Shown here in pieces: positions 43,496 through 52,497 of a stretch of 64,000 nucleotides of DNA; position 1 is the first letter of the stretch, and every line of letters starts with the position of its first letter. The notes beneath the pieces are model-generated. The model saw nothing but the letters and a program-made list of their open reading frames with translations. It was not told the origin of the DNA and did not search any database. Source of the stretch: Stenomitos frigidus_A (lineage in GTDB: Bacteria > Cyanobacteriota > Cyanobacteriia > Leptolyngbyales > Leptolyngbyaceae); NCBI RefSeq assembly GCF_963877135.1, contig NZ_CAWNSW010000015.1, positions 10,847-74,846 of the forward strand. The letters are read 5' to 3'. The position numbers were made by a program, and so were the translations under genes.

Positions 43496-46474
43496 ATGTC
43501 ATCACAACTATTCGATCACACGACTGATCAACTGACTGCTGCACATCAGCAGTACCAGGCAGGACAAGTTGCGGAAGCGGAAGCGCTTTACCATCAGGTA
43601 TTGGAGCAGCATCCAGAACAGATTGCAGCCTTGACCTGGTTGGCGTTAATTGCAGATCAGGCGGGTAGACCGGAGGAGAGCGTTGGCTATTACGATCGCC
43701 TTCTGACAGTGCAGCCGAGTGCAGAAGCGCACAGTAATCTAGGAACGCTGCTGTGTCGTTTGGGGCGCATACAGGAGGCGATCGCGCACCAGCAACAGGC
43801 GGTAGTGCTGAAACCGAATCAACCGGAGACGCAGTACAACCTGGGTGTTATCTTGAATCAGGCTGGTCAGGTGGAGGAGGCGATCGCCCAGTATCGGCAG
43901 GTGCTCACGCTGGAGCCAAACTACGGCGCGGCGCACAACAATCTGGCGATGGCGTTGTACAAACAGGGCAAGGTAGAGGAGGCGATCGCCCATTACCAGC
44001 AGGCCGTCACGCTTAATCCCAGCCATGTGAACGCGCACAATGGTTTGGGTGTTGCTTTGTTTCGGCAGGGGCTGGTGGAGCAAGCGATTGAGCATTATGA
44101 ACGCGCGATCGCCCTTCAGCCGGATTCCTTCAGCGCTTATAACAACCTGGGGACAGCACTCCAGAGGCAGGGCAAACTGGAAGAGGCGGCTGGGTATTAC
44201 CGACAAGCACTTGAGCTGAAGCCAGATTACGCCAGCGCTCACGATAATCTAGGCACGGTACTGCAAGAGCAGGGACAGGTGGACGAGGCGATCGTCTACT
44301 ATCGGCGGGCGCTGGCACTTGACCCAACTCTTGCCAATGCTTACAACAATTTGGGTTCGGCACTCCAGGCACAGGGCAAATTGGAGGAGGCGATCGCTAG
44401 TTGCCTCAAAGCGATCCAGCTGCAGCCGGATCATGCGGATGCTCACAACAACTACGCTAGCGGGCTGGTGGATCAGGGGAAATTTGAGACGGCGATCGAG
44501 CATTATCGGCAGGCGATTCACTACAGTCTTGACCATGCCAACGCTCACTTGAACTTGGGCATTGTGCTGCTGTTGCTGGGTGACCTGAAGCAAGGCTTTG
44601 AAGAGTATCACTGGCGCTGGCAGAGTCGGCAATGCTCGTCGCTACGCTATCCCAATGCGCTCTGGGACGGTTCGGATTTGCAGGGCAAAGTCATTTTGCT
44701 GACGGCAGAGCAAGGCTATGGCGACACCATTCAGTTTGCGCGGTATGCCAGTCTGGTGGCACAGCGGGGTGGACATGTGGTGATTGCCTGCCAGAAGCCG
44801 CTGCTAAGATTGCTGAACACCATTCCAGGCATCGATCGCTGCGTCGATCGCGAAAATGTGGATGTCCAAACAAACGTTCATGCGCCGTTACTGGATCTGC
44901 CGCTGCTGCTGGGAACGACGCTAGAAAACATTCCAGGGGATGTGCCTTACCTGTCGCCAGCGTCTGATTTTAAGTTGCCTGTGGTCGATCGCTCTTTGAA
45001 CGCATCAGATCATCAAGGCACTCCAGGCGCTCATCCACCCTTTAAAGTCGGGATTGTTTGGGCTGCAAATCCCGATAGTTCTACCAGTGGCAGACGCTCT
45101 TGTGCCTTAGACCAGTTTTTAGCCCTGTTAGAGTTGCCTGGAGTTGCCCTCTACAGCCTCCAAAAGAATCCGTCCGAAGCTGATTTAGTGCGACTGGCAG
45201 CGCAGGCAACCGTACAGGACTTGCACACGCAGCTGCATGATTTTGCCGATACTGCCGCTGCGATCGCCCAACTGGATCTGGTGATCAGTGTCGATACCGC
45301 CGTTGCACACCTCGCTGGTGCCCTTGGTAAGCCGGTTTGGACACTACTGGCAAACGTCGCTGACTGGCGCTGGCTGCGCGATCGAGACAATACGCCCTGG
45401 TATCCCACCATGCGCCTGTTTCGGCAAGAGCAGGATGGTGATTGGGATGGCGTTTTTGAACGAGTGGCAGAGGCGTTGCGATCGGTAGTGGGGCAGCAGG
45501 CAGAGGGAGCAGGAGAGGTAGGGGGAGCAGAGGGAGCAGAGGAAGTCCCCATCCTCCCAGCCCCCCAGCCAGCCAGCCCCTCAGACTCTCCCTTCCAACT
45601 CAAAACGCCTTCCCCCCACACCCCACACCCCACACCCCACACCCCTTCCCCCCTCCCCCCCAACGGTTTCAATCGGCTGCAAGTCTGTCGCCACGGGACG
45701 TTTTTGTATAATCGCAACGATCTCTACATTGGTCGATCGCTGGAGCTGTATGGCGAGTGGAGCGAAGGAGAAGTGGCGCTGTTCCAACCGCTCATTCGAG
45801 CCGGTGACGTGGTCGTAGAAGTGGGTGCGAATATTGGTACGCATACCGTCTTTTTTGCGAAAGCGGTGGGTGCGCAGGGTAGCGTACTGGCGATCGAGCC
45901 GCAGCGGATTGTGTATCAAACGCTATGTGCAAATCTGGCGCTCAATAGTCTTACCAACGTGCATGGCTACGCGATCGCACTGGGTGAAGCTCCAGGTTTT
46001 GCCCAGATTCCGGCGCTCGACTATCACCAGCTCAACAACTATGGTGGTGTGAGTCTCAGCCAGCACGATCGCAGCCAGAAAGCTGCTGGAGAGCAGGCTG
46101 TTGGAGAGAGAGTCCAAATTGCGACGCTGGACAGTTTTGCTTTACCGCAATGCCGTCTGCTGAAAATTGATGTGGAAGGGATGGAACTAGCGGCGCTCAA
46201 AGGCGCAACGGAAACGATTCAGCGATGTCAACCAATTTTGTATCTTGAGAACGATCGCCAGGACAAAGCCGCCGCGCTGATTCAATATCTGGTTGAGCTT
46301 GGCTATGAGCTGTATTGGCACTGTCCACCCATTTATAACCCAAATAACTTCTTGCAAAATCCGCAAAACGTTTTTGGCAACACAATCTCTGTCAATATGC
46401 TAGGGCTTTTACCAGGGCACCGCCTTGCGATCGAAGGGTTAGAACGAGTGACTGTTGCAAAGGCGATCGTCTGA
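43496..46474 (+). CDS. TPR - SPINDLY/GT-like - FkbM methyltransferase fusion protein
   Basis: About 992 residues in three parts. (1) Eleven 34-residue TPR units (about 8-385), each with the pattern EAIAxYxxAxxLxP. (2) A glycosyltransferase-like domain (about 395-665) with LLTAEQGYGDTIQFARYA, HPPFKVGIVWAANP and QLDLVISVDTAVAHLAGALGKPVW, like the C-terminal half of O-GlcNAc-transferase/SPINDLY-type and heptosyltransferase folds. (3) After a low-complexity linker (about 668-722), an FkbM SAM-methyltransferase domain (about 730-992; VGANIGTHTVFFAKAVG, KIDVEGMELAALKG, NNFLQNPQNVFGNTISVNML). The ATG at 43496 is preferred over an upstream in-frame start in a pyrimidine-rich leader. Role: probably glycan modification. 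Either module alone is common; the repeat-like linker suggests a recent fusion. Confidence 0.85.
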   Translation: MSSQLFDHTTDQLTAAHQQYQAGQVAEAEALYHQVLEQHPEQIAALTWLALIADQAGRPEESVGYYDRLLTVQPSAEAHSNLGTLLCRLGRIQEAIAHQQQAVVLKPNQPETQYNLGVILNQAGQVEEAIAQYRQVLTLEPNYGAAHNNLAMALYKQGKVEEAIAHYQQAVTLNPSHVNAHNGLGVALFRQGLVEQAIEHYERAIALQPDSFSAYNNLGTALQRQGKLEEAAGYYRQALELKPDYASAHDNLGTVLQEQGQVDEAIVYYRRALALDPTLANAYNNLGSALQAQGKLEEAIASCLKAIQLQPDHADAHNNYASGLVDQGKFETAIEHYRQAIHYSLDHANAHLNLGIVLLLLGDLKQGFEEYHWRWQSRQCSSLRYPNALWDGSDLQGKVILLTAEQGYGDTIQFARYASLVAQRGGHVVIACQKPLLRLLNTIPGIDRCVDRENVDVQTNVHAPLLDLPLLLGTTLENIPGDVPYLSPASDFKLPVVDRSLNASDHQGTPGAHPPFKVGIVWAANPDSSTSGRRSCALDQFLALLELPGVALYSLQKNPSEADLVRLAAQATVQDLHTQLHDFADTAAAIAQLDLVISVDTAVAHLAGALGKPVWTLLANVADWRWLRDRDNTPWYPTMRLFRQEQDGDWDGVFERVAEALRSVVGQQAEGAGEVGGAEGAEEVPILPAPQPASPSDSPFQLKTPSPHTPHPTPHTPSPLPPNGFNRLQVCRHGTFLYNRNDLYIGRSLELYGEWSEGEVALFQPLIRAGDVVVEVGANIGTHTVFFAKAVGAQGSVLAIEPQRIVYQTLCANLALNSLTNVHGYAIALGEAPGFAQIPALDYHQLNNYGGVSLSQHDRSQKAAGEQAVGERVQIATLDSFALPQCRLLKIDVEGMELAALKGATETIQRCQPILYLENDRQDKAAALIQYLVELGYELYWHCPPIYNPNNFLQNPQNVFGNTISVNMLGLLPGHRLAIEGLERVTVAKAIV
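45500..45663. repeat. Intergenic-type repeat inside a coding sequence (linker)
   Basis: The DNA is first purine-rich (gcagagggagcaggagaggt ...), then pyrimidine-rich (cccatcctcccagccccc), with actcaaaacgcct and cacacccc runs. The same order occurs in noncoding DNA at 60427-60595 (ggcagagggggcaagggagg then ttcaaaactcaaaact then tccctcatccct). Here it is read in frame and codes for AEGAGEVGG ... HTPHPTPHTPSPLPP between the GT and FkbM domains. Confidence 0.7.
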
Positions 46475-46541
46475 AGTGGGGAGTTGGTAGACTGCCGGCG
46501 TAGCAGTAGGAGATAATCCATCCAAACGCAGCAAATTGGGT

Positions 46542-47039
46542 ATGCAAAAAATTGACCGTCAGCGTGAGCATCAGGCAAACGAACGAACGTTTTTAGCATG
46601 GTTGCGAACCGCCATTGCGCTTATTGGCTTTGGGTTTGCGATTGCCCGCTTTGGTCTGTTCCTGCGTGAACTGCAATCTGCCTTGACGCACCAGGACGTA
46701 GTGCCACCGTCGTTTCTCAGCTCTCAAAGCATTGGCATTGTGCTGGTTGTGACGGGCATTGTGGTGATTCCGCTCTCTGTATGGCGCTACAATCGCGTCT
46801 TTAGCCAGATCGAGCGAGGTGATTACCAACCCAATCATCTCATTGTTTGGGTGACCGCTGGAGTGGTGACAATTTTGGGCATTGCTAGCATTCCCCTGAT
46901 GGTTTGGCGACAGTCAACACCTACGCCCTCTCGTCAAAGCCGTGCCATAGTCTTACCCGCAAAGCATGTTACCCCAACGTCAACCCGTCAACTACGAAGC
47001 AGATTTGTAAGCAATTCAGAAAACTATCTCAATCGTTGA
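46542..47039 (+). CDS. DUF202 (YidH-type) membrane protein
   Basis: About 165 residues. The DUF202 signature REHQANERTFLAWLRTAIALIGFGFAIARFG is at the N terminus and three membrane segments follow, then a Ser/Thr/Arg tail (STPTPSRQSRAIVLPAKH). Function of the family is unknown (yidH-like). ATG at 46542; a TTG at 46536 adds two residues. Lies between the FkbM fusion and an FkbM remnant. Confidence 0.85.
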   Translation: MQKIDRQREHQANERTFLAWLRTAIALIGFGFAIARFGLFLRELQSALTHQDVVPPSFLSSQSIGIVLVVTGIVVIPLSVWRYNRVFSQIERGDYQPNHLIVWVTAGVVTILGIASIPLMVWRQSTPTPSRQSRAIVLPAKHVTPTSTRQLRSRFVSNSENYLNR

Positions 47040-47074
47040 GCTAAAGCACAATCATCAAAGCCATAGCACTGCAA

Positions 47075-47263
47075 ATGAAGAGCCAACGATTGAATGCATT
47101 ATCTTGTTACGTTTGGTTAAAATTTGTGCTGACATTGTTCATCGATCGTAACCCCAAAAACTTTGCTCAAATTCCGAGCAATGTGTTCGGAAACATCACC
47201 TCAGTTAATCTGCTGAGGCTTAGACAAGCCACAGTGTTGCTATCAACGGCTCAAACTTTGTAA
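47075..47263 (+). pseudogene. C-terminal remnant of an FkbM methyltransferase gene
   Basis: The frame ends with NPKNFAQIPSNVFGNITSVNLLRL, which aligns with NPNNFLQNPQNVFGNTISVNMLGL, the tail of the FkbM domain at 46330-46400. Only this tail (from about 47140) is recognisable; the start is not, and the frame before it has drifted. A leftover of a duplicated or inserted FkbM gene, separated from the intact fusion by the DUF202 gene. Confidence 0.75.
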
Positions 47264-47688
47264 AGGTTTCTAACGAAGGCTTTAATGTCTTTCTCAAGAA
47301 AGATGTGAGCCATCTTTCTACCGCAGTAGCTTATAGTCCAGCATGCACGTAATCCTTGATATATCAGAGTTTCAACCAGATTTACGCATAGACAATCAAT
47401 ACCTTGAATTGTAAAGAAACAAATCTGCGTCGATCGCTCTTTGTGCCATAAATTTCTGGCTTAAAGAGCGGCTTGTATGCGTTGGTGTCATTAAATAAAG
47501 GGCTTCGATGCAATCGCTGTCCTCGATTGGGTAAACCGTTGTGCCCGATTGCGTTGCTGAATGAAAATATTTAGTACAAGCTTTATTCTGCGCAAGAAAG
47601 TAAGGGCTAAATCAACTTGATGTTTATGAAATGCGGTTCATGACCCTGCGATTCATGGATCAAATATATCGTTTGAGGAGTTCATTCA
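47264..47688. other. Leader region of the porin gene
   Basis: About 425 A+T-rich bases. The porin start codon is preceded by gaggag 9 bases upstream. No small ORF or strong hairpin is supported. A regulated iron-responsive promoter is expected here but I could not identify a Fur box. Confidence 0.4.
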
Positions 47689-49365
47689 ATGAATCATTTA
47701 ATTTGTAATTTATTACTAAGTTCAGCCGTTTTAATGGTTCCCTGTGTCGGGTTTCAGTCTACGATCGCGGCTCCTAATCAGACGGTAAATCGCGCTCAAG
47801 CCGCAGCACCAGCATCGCCCCGATCGAGTCAGCAGATCGCACAAGACAGCTCGGATACACAAAATGGTGCCGATGAAGAACCCATGCTGCAAGTGACTGC
47901 CGTTTCACAACTGTCAGATATCCGGCCGACGGATTGGGCTTTTCAAGCGTTACAGTCGTTAGTGGAACGCTACGGCTGCATTGCGGGCTACCCCGATCGT
48001 ACGTTTCGAGGCAATCGGGCGCTGACTCGCTATGAATTTGCGGCTGGACTAAATGCCTGTCTCGATCGCATCAATGAACTCATTGCTGCTGGCACCGCTA
48101 ATCTTGTGAAAAAAGAAGATTTAGTCGCGCTACAACGGTTGCAAGAAGAATTTGCGGCTGAGCTAGCCACACTCCGGGGTCGCGTGGGGGCACTAGAGGC
48201 ACAGACTGCCACACTCGAACGACAGCAGTTCTCCACCACCACGAAACTGACGGGTGAGAATGTCTTTGGTGTTGTCAGCGTCTTAGGTGGCGATCGAGCC
48301 GATGGTGTACGCGCTGATCGAGTCCCCACTTTCGGCTATAGAGTAAGGCTAAATCTGGAAACAAGCTTTAGTGGCAGAGATCTGCTTACGACCCGGTTTC
48401 AAGCAAACAATGTCACTCCGCTTGGTGGCACGACAGTCGCAGGAGGTGGTCTCGGTGCCCTCCGCACGAATGAAGGGCGCGTTGAATTTGACGGTGACAG
48501 TCGCGGGTCGGTTGGCATTGGGTTGCTGCGCTATCGTTTTCCGATCGGGCCTCGCACAAACATTTACCTTGCTGGAGCAGGCAACGGCTTTGTGGATATC
48601 GACGCGTCACAGCAGTTAAATCCTTACTTTGATGGGGGTGCCGTTTCACTGTTTGGGCTGCGCAACTCGATTTACAATTACTCCGGCGGTACGGGCTTTG
48701 GTTTACGTCACTTCTTTAACGATACGTTCGAATTAAACTTGGGCTATCTAGTGCCTAACGCGAACGATCCCAGTGCTAAAAATGGTTTGTTCAACGGGCA
48801 ATATGGTGCCCTGGCGCAGCTAGTGGTTAACTTAAGCCCAGCTAGCAAGATTGGATTCACTTACATCAATGCCTACAGCCCATTTCCTGACAGAATACAA
48901 CCTGATATTGCCTCTAGCCTGGGCGCGACTGGCAGCAATTTGGCGAACAGTAACTTTGGCACCTCTGTAAGCACCAACGCCTTCGGCTTCTCAGGCAGCA
49001 TCAACTTTAATCCTAACGTGTCTCTGGCTGGCTGGGTTGGCTACTCTCAGCAGCGCTACATCAACAAGGGCGATGGCGAGGTCTGGAACTGGATGGTTGG
49101 GTTAGCGTTTCCCGATTTGGGCAGAAAAGGGGATTTGGGTGGCATTTTGGTGGGGATGGAACCGAAGTTAACCAGCCTGACTAACGGCGTGAATGGTGGA
49201 CAGGCCGATCGCGATACATCGCTGCATGTGGAAGGCTTCTACCGCTTTCGGATCAGCGATAATATTGCGATTACGCCCGGTATCATCTGGTTGACTGCAC
49301 CGAATCATGACGATCGCAACGACGATGTTTTTGTCGGCGTGTTACGAACTGTCTTCTATTTCTAA
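47689..49365 (+). CDS. Iron-uptake-type porin (SLH - OprB)
   Basis: A 558-residue outer-membrane porin. A signal peptide (MNHLICNLLLSSAVLMVPCVG) is followed by an SLH domain (about 78-125; VSQLSDIRPTDWAFQALQSLVERYGCIAGYPDRTFRGNRALTRYEFAAGL), a coiled coil (about 135-180; AAELATLRGRVGALEAQ) and the OprB-like beta-barrel, ending in an aromatic residue (VLRTVFYF) as usual for outer-membrane barrels. The SLH domain binds pyruvylated cell-wall glycan. A large cyanobacterial family linked to iron and small-solute uptake. Confidence 0.92.
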   Translation: MNHLICNLLLSSAVLMVPCVGFQSTIAAPNQTVNRAQAAAPASPRSSQQIAQDSSDTQNGADEEPMLQVTAVSQLSDIRPTDWAFQALQSLVERYGCIAGYPDRTFRGNRALTRYEFAAGLNACLDRINELIAAGTANLVKKEDLVALQRLQEEFAAELATLRGRVGALEAQTATLERQQFSTTTKLTGENVFGVVSVLGGDRADGVRADRVPTFGYRVRLNLETSFSGRDLLTTRFQANNVTPLGGTTVAGGGLGALRTNEGRVEFDGDSRGSVGIGLLRYRFPIGPRTNIYLAGAGNGFVDIDASQQLNPYFDGGAVSLFGLRNSIYNYSGGTGFGLRHFFNDTFELNLGYLVPNANDPSAKNGLFNGQYGALAQLVVNLSPASKIGFTYINAYSPFPDRIQPDIASSLGATGSNLANSNFGTSVSTNAFGFSGSINFNPNVSLAGWVGYSQQRYINKGDGEVWNWMVGLAFPDLGRKGDLGGILVGMEPKLTSLTNGVNGGQADRDTSLHVEGFYRFRISDNIAITPGIIWLTAPNHDDRNDDVFVGVLRTVFYF

Positions 49366-49918
49366 AGCGCTTATTGCTTCCATCAGCGTTGCCATTTTGT
49401 TTAAAGACCTCAGATTTGCTGATCTCAATACGGTTTACTGCTTTATATGAGATCAGCAAGCCTGATGCTAACGAGCCTATACGGATACGATTGTAAAGTC
49501 TTAATTAATGGCGTACAGTCAGTAGTCAGTGGTTGCCATAACGTTTAAATATCTGTTTCTCGCAAGCCCAAACGTGCGCCAGTAAACATTTTTTTAATTT
49601 ATTTACAAGTATCTTCAACAAAGTTAATAGCGTTCTCACTTAAATAATTCTTGGGATAGACCCTGCAATGGTCGATCGTTTGTATTCTTAAAGGAATAGC
49701 TTTATACGCTTTGCGACAGATGAGTTTTTAAGCTTAACCTCTTAATAAGATTGAGCCTGGACAGACGTTAACTATTATTCTCAAACGCTTAATGACGGGA
49801 ACCTGCTGGAGACTTTTTACAAGATTTTTGTGAAGAAGCCCAGGTTCTTTAAACAATTCGATGACTGCAACAATAGAAAAATTTCGCTGCATTACCGTCT
49901 CAGGTTGGGCTTTTTCCA
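49366..49918. other. Intergenic region with short repeat
   Basis: About 550 bases. A short repeat (acagtcagtagtcagtgg) lies at 49514-49532 and a T-rich stretch at 49588-49612. The promoter of the ABC importer must be here. No gene recognised. Confidence 0.45.
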
Positions 49919-51247
49919 ATGAACTTTGTGCGATCGCTCAAACAGTTTTTCAAGCAACGTTGGCACCAATCGCGACGTTTTCGGATCGGTAGCTGGATTG
50001 TATTAACGGTGCTGAGTGCCTTGTTGGTTGCCGTTCCCGTTGTGCTGTCACAACAGCCAGTCACGCTACGACTGCTGATGTTGGCTCCCGACATTCCACC
50101 CTACAAGGTCTTGGTGAAAGCCTTTGAAGCGGAGAATCCGGGTATTCGCATTCAACTGGATGAAGGCCCTAACTCCGCAAACACCAATGAAGACCTCTAC
50201 ACCACTTCGTTTCTGTTAGGCAATTCTCCCTATGACCTCATCAATATGGATGTGGTCTGGACACCCAAATTTGCAGCCGCAGGTTGGTTGCTCGATCTCA
50301 CCGATGAAGTTTCGCCGCAGGATCTCGCTGGGTTTTCGCCACAAGCAGTAGAAAGTGGACGCTATGAAAAGCGGCTTTACCGAATGCCGGTGCGATCGGA
50401 TGCTGGTGTCCTCTACTACCGCAAAGACCTGATTGAGCAGGCTGGGTTGCAGCCTCCTAAGACGCTGGATGATCTCATGAGCATCTCGAAGACGCTGCAA
50501 GAAAAGAAGGCGGCTCGCTGGGGCTATTTGTGGCAGGGTCGCCAGTATGAGGGGTTGATCACGATGTTTGTGGAAGTGCTGAAGGGCTTTGGCGGTTTTT
50601 GGATTGATCCTCAATCGCTTGATGTGGGTCTCGATCGCCCTGAAGCTGTACGCGCCGCTGAGTTTTTGAGGCAAACGATCACGCAGGGCGTTTCACCTCC
50701 TGGCGTGACTACTTATGTGGAAGAAGATACGCGGCGCATCTTTCAGGCGGGTGATGCTGTTTTCCTCCGTAACTGGCCCTATGCCTGGGAGTTGGTTAAT
50801 AAAGACGATTCGCGCATCAAAGGCAAGGTTGGCATCATGCCGATGGTGCCAGCACCCGGTCAACCCGTAGGTGGTTCCTGCCTCGGTGGTTGGGGTGTCG
50901 GCATTGCTAAAACGACGCGGCATCCTCAAGAAGCGCTAAAGGCAGTGAAGTTCCTCACCAGCCAAGCGCCCCAGAAGGCATATATCTTGGCATCAGGCTA
51001 TGTACCCAGCCGTCGTAATCTCTTTAACGATCCAGAGATTGTTGCTAAATACAGCCACTATCCTCAACTGCTCAAAGTGGTGGATCAAGCAGTACTGCGG
51101 CCATCGATCGCCCAATACGCTCAAGCCTCAGATATCCTTCAACGCTATCTCAGTGCCGCTTTGACTAATCAACAAACGCCAGAGGAAGCAATGAAAGCTG
51201 CCTCTGGAGAGACACGACGGTTGCTGGAAGCAGGGAAGAAGAAATGA
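49919..51247 (+). CDS. ABC sugar-type extracellular binding protein
   Basis: A 442-residue family-1 solute-binding protein. A long N-terminal basic stretch and hydrophobic segment (RIGSWIVLTVLSALLVAVPVVLSQQ) act as signal peptide or anchor. LRLLMLAPDIPPYKVLVKAFEAENPGI, TTSFLLGNSPYDLINMDVVWTPKFAAAGWLLDL and the C-terminal GSCLGGWGVGIAKTTRHPQEALKAVKFLTS are typical. Binds a sugar or polyol. First gene of a three-gene unit with two permeases (51405 and 52498); no ATPase in the unit. Confidence 0.9.
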   Translation: MNFVRSLKQFFKQRWHQSRRFRIGSWIVLTVLSALLVAVPVVLSQQPVTLRLLMLAPDIPPYKVLVKAFEAENPGIRIQLDEGPNSANTNEDLYTTSFLLGNSPYDLINMDVVWTPKFAAAGWLLDLTDEVSPQDLAGFSPQAVESGRYEKRLYRMPVRSDAGVLYYRKDLIEQAGLQPPKTLDDLMSISKTLQEKKAARWGYLWQGRQYEGLITMFVEVLKGFGGFWIDPQSLDVGLDRPEAVRAAEFLRQTITQGVSPPGVTTYVEEDTRRIFQAGDAVFLRNWPYAWELVNKDDSRIKGKVGIMPMVPAPGQPVGGSCLGGWGVGIAKTTRHPQEALKAVKFLTSQAPQKAYILASGYVPSRRNLFNDPEIVAKYSHYPQLLKVVDQAVLRPSIAQYAQASDILQRYLSAALTNQQTPEEAMKAASGETRRLLEAGKKK

Positions 51248-51257
51248 GGAGGCAGGA

Positions 51258-51404
51258 GTGAAAGTTTTGAGTTCTCCTCTACCGCTCTTGCTTCCCCTGC
51301 CCCCTCTGCCCCCTCTGCCTCCCCTGTCTACTGCCTCCTCTTTTTCCTTTACCTTCTCCCACCGACTAGCCTTTCATCCTTCATCCTTTCTTCTTTCTCC
51401 CCTC
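51258..51404. repeat. Pyrimidine-rich repeat before the permease
   Basis: Reads ttttgagttctcctct, then repeated ccccctctg units, then tcatccttcatcct. The reverse complement of the purine-rich unit at 60450-60500. It is in frame with the permease, creating a false Pro/Leu-rich N-terminal extension, but the permease begins at 51405. Confidence 0.7.
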
Positions 51405-52310
51405 ATGCACACTACAAAAGCAACAACCATTCGGTCACGGGAACAGTGGGTGGGATTGTACTTACTCCTACCATCGATCGTGGTTCTTTTGTTGGTGTTT
51501 GCCTACCCCATCTTGCGATCGATCTGGCTAGGGTTTTTTGCGGAGAACCTGGGGACAGAGCTAAAACCAGTCTTTGCTGGGCTTAGTAATTACGAGCGGA
51601 TTCTTGGCGACGGACATTTTTGGCAAACCTTGGGAGTGACAACTCGGTTTACAGTCATCTCGGTTGTGCTGGAACTGATTTTGGGCATGTGCATTGCCCT
51701 GGTGCTCAACCAGCCATTTCGTGGACGTAATGTACTTCGTACGGTGGCAATTATTCCTTGGGCGCTGCCAACCGCACTCATTGCATTGGGTTGGACGTGG
51801 ATTTTTAACGATCAATACGGCATTGCCAATGACATTTTGCGGAATTTGGGGCTAATCAGCACTGGTATTAATTGGTTGGGTGAGCCGTTTACAGCCACGA
51901 TCGCCGTCATTTTTGCGGATGTTTGGAAAACCACGCCCTTCATCAGTCTGTTGCTGCTGGCAGGATTGCAATCTATTCCTGGCGACTTGTACGAAGCTTA
52001 TTCCCTGGAGGGCGCGACATCCTGGCAAAGCTTTTGGCGGATTACAGTGCCGCTGCTGCTACCGCAAATTATCATCGCGATGCTGTTTCGCTTTGCTCAG
52101 GCGTTTGGCATTTTTGACCTGATTCAAGTCATGACGGGTGGCGGTCCCGGTGGTTCGACGGAGGTGGTGTCGCTCTATATTTACTCTAATGCGATGCGGT
52201 ATCTCGATTTTGGCTATGCATCAGCCTTAATTGTGGTGACGTTTCTGTTGCTGATGATTGCGGTGATGATTGGCAGCAGTTTGATTCGACGATCGCGAAC
52301 AGCTGTATAA
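51405..52310 (+). CDS. ABC sugar permease (MalF type)
   Basis: About 301 residues with six membrane segments. The cytoplasmic EAA loop (DLYEAYSLEGATSWQSFWRITVPLLLPQI) near residue 200 contacts the ATPase. Begins MHTTKATTIRSREQWVGLYL; the ATG at 51405 ends a pyrimidine-rich repeat. Pairs with the MalG-type permease at 52498. Confidence 0.92.
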   Translation: MHTTKATTIRSREQWVGLYLLLPSIVVLLLVFAYPILRSIWLGFFAENLGTELKPVFAGLSNYERILGDGHFWQTLGVTTRFTVISVVLELILGMCIALVLNQPFRGRNVLRTVAIIPWALPTALIALGWTWIFNDQYGIANDILRNLGLISTGINWLGEPFTATIAVIFADVWKTTPFISLLLLAGLQSIPGDLYEAYSLEGATSWQSFWRITVPLLLPQIIIAMLFRFAQAFGIFDLIQVMTGGGPGGSTEVVSLYIYSNAMRYLDFGYASALIVVTFLLLMIAVMIGSSLIRRSRTAV

Positions 52311-52314
52311 GGAG

Positions 52315-52497
52315 TTTTTGGTTGTTAGTTGTTAGTTGTTAGAGCAATAGGAAGTGACTATGAAGTTGAAAAATTAAGCCTAATTACTTTTTCCGCCTAA
52401 TCACTAACAACTACTACTTTCTCCGGTCTAACAACCAACAACTAATCATTACAGCCAACTTTCTCTTGTCTAACAACTAACAACGCTTGAAAAAACG
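52315..52497. repeat. gttgttag repeat spacer between permeases
   Basis: ttggttgttagttgttagttgttag (52318-52342) is mirrored by ctaacaac and caacaactaa units at 52398-52490, so the spacer can form hairpins. The same unit gttgttagttgtta is seen at 60427. It separates two permease genes of one importer. Confidence 0.75.

Noticed and set aside
45151..45717. Long minus-strand open frame over the fusion-gene linker
   Set aside because: Low-complexity antisense of the TPR-GT-FkbM gene (glycine/serine-rich); a shadow of the repeat.
51258..51404. N-terminal 49-residue extension of the permease
   Set aside because: Pro/Leu-rich translation of an intergenic repeat; the ATG at 51405 gives a typical permease start.
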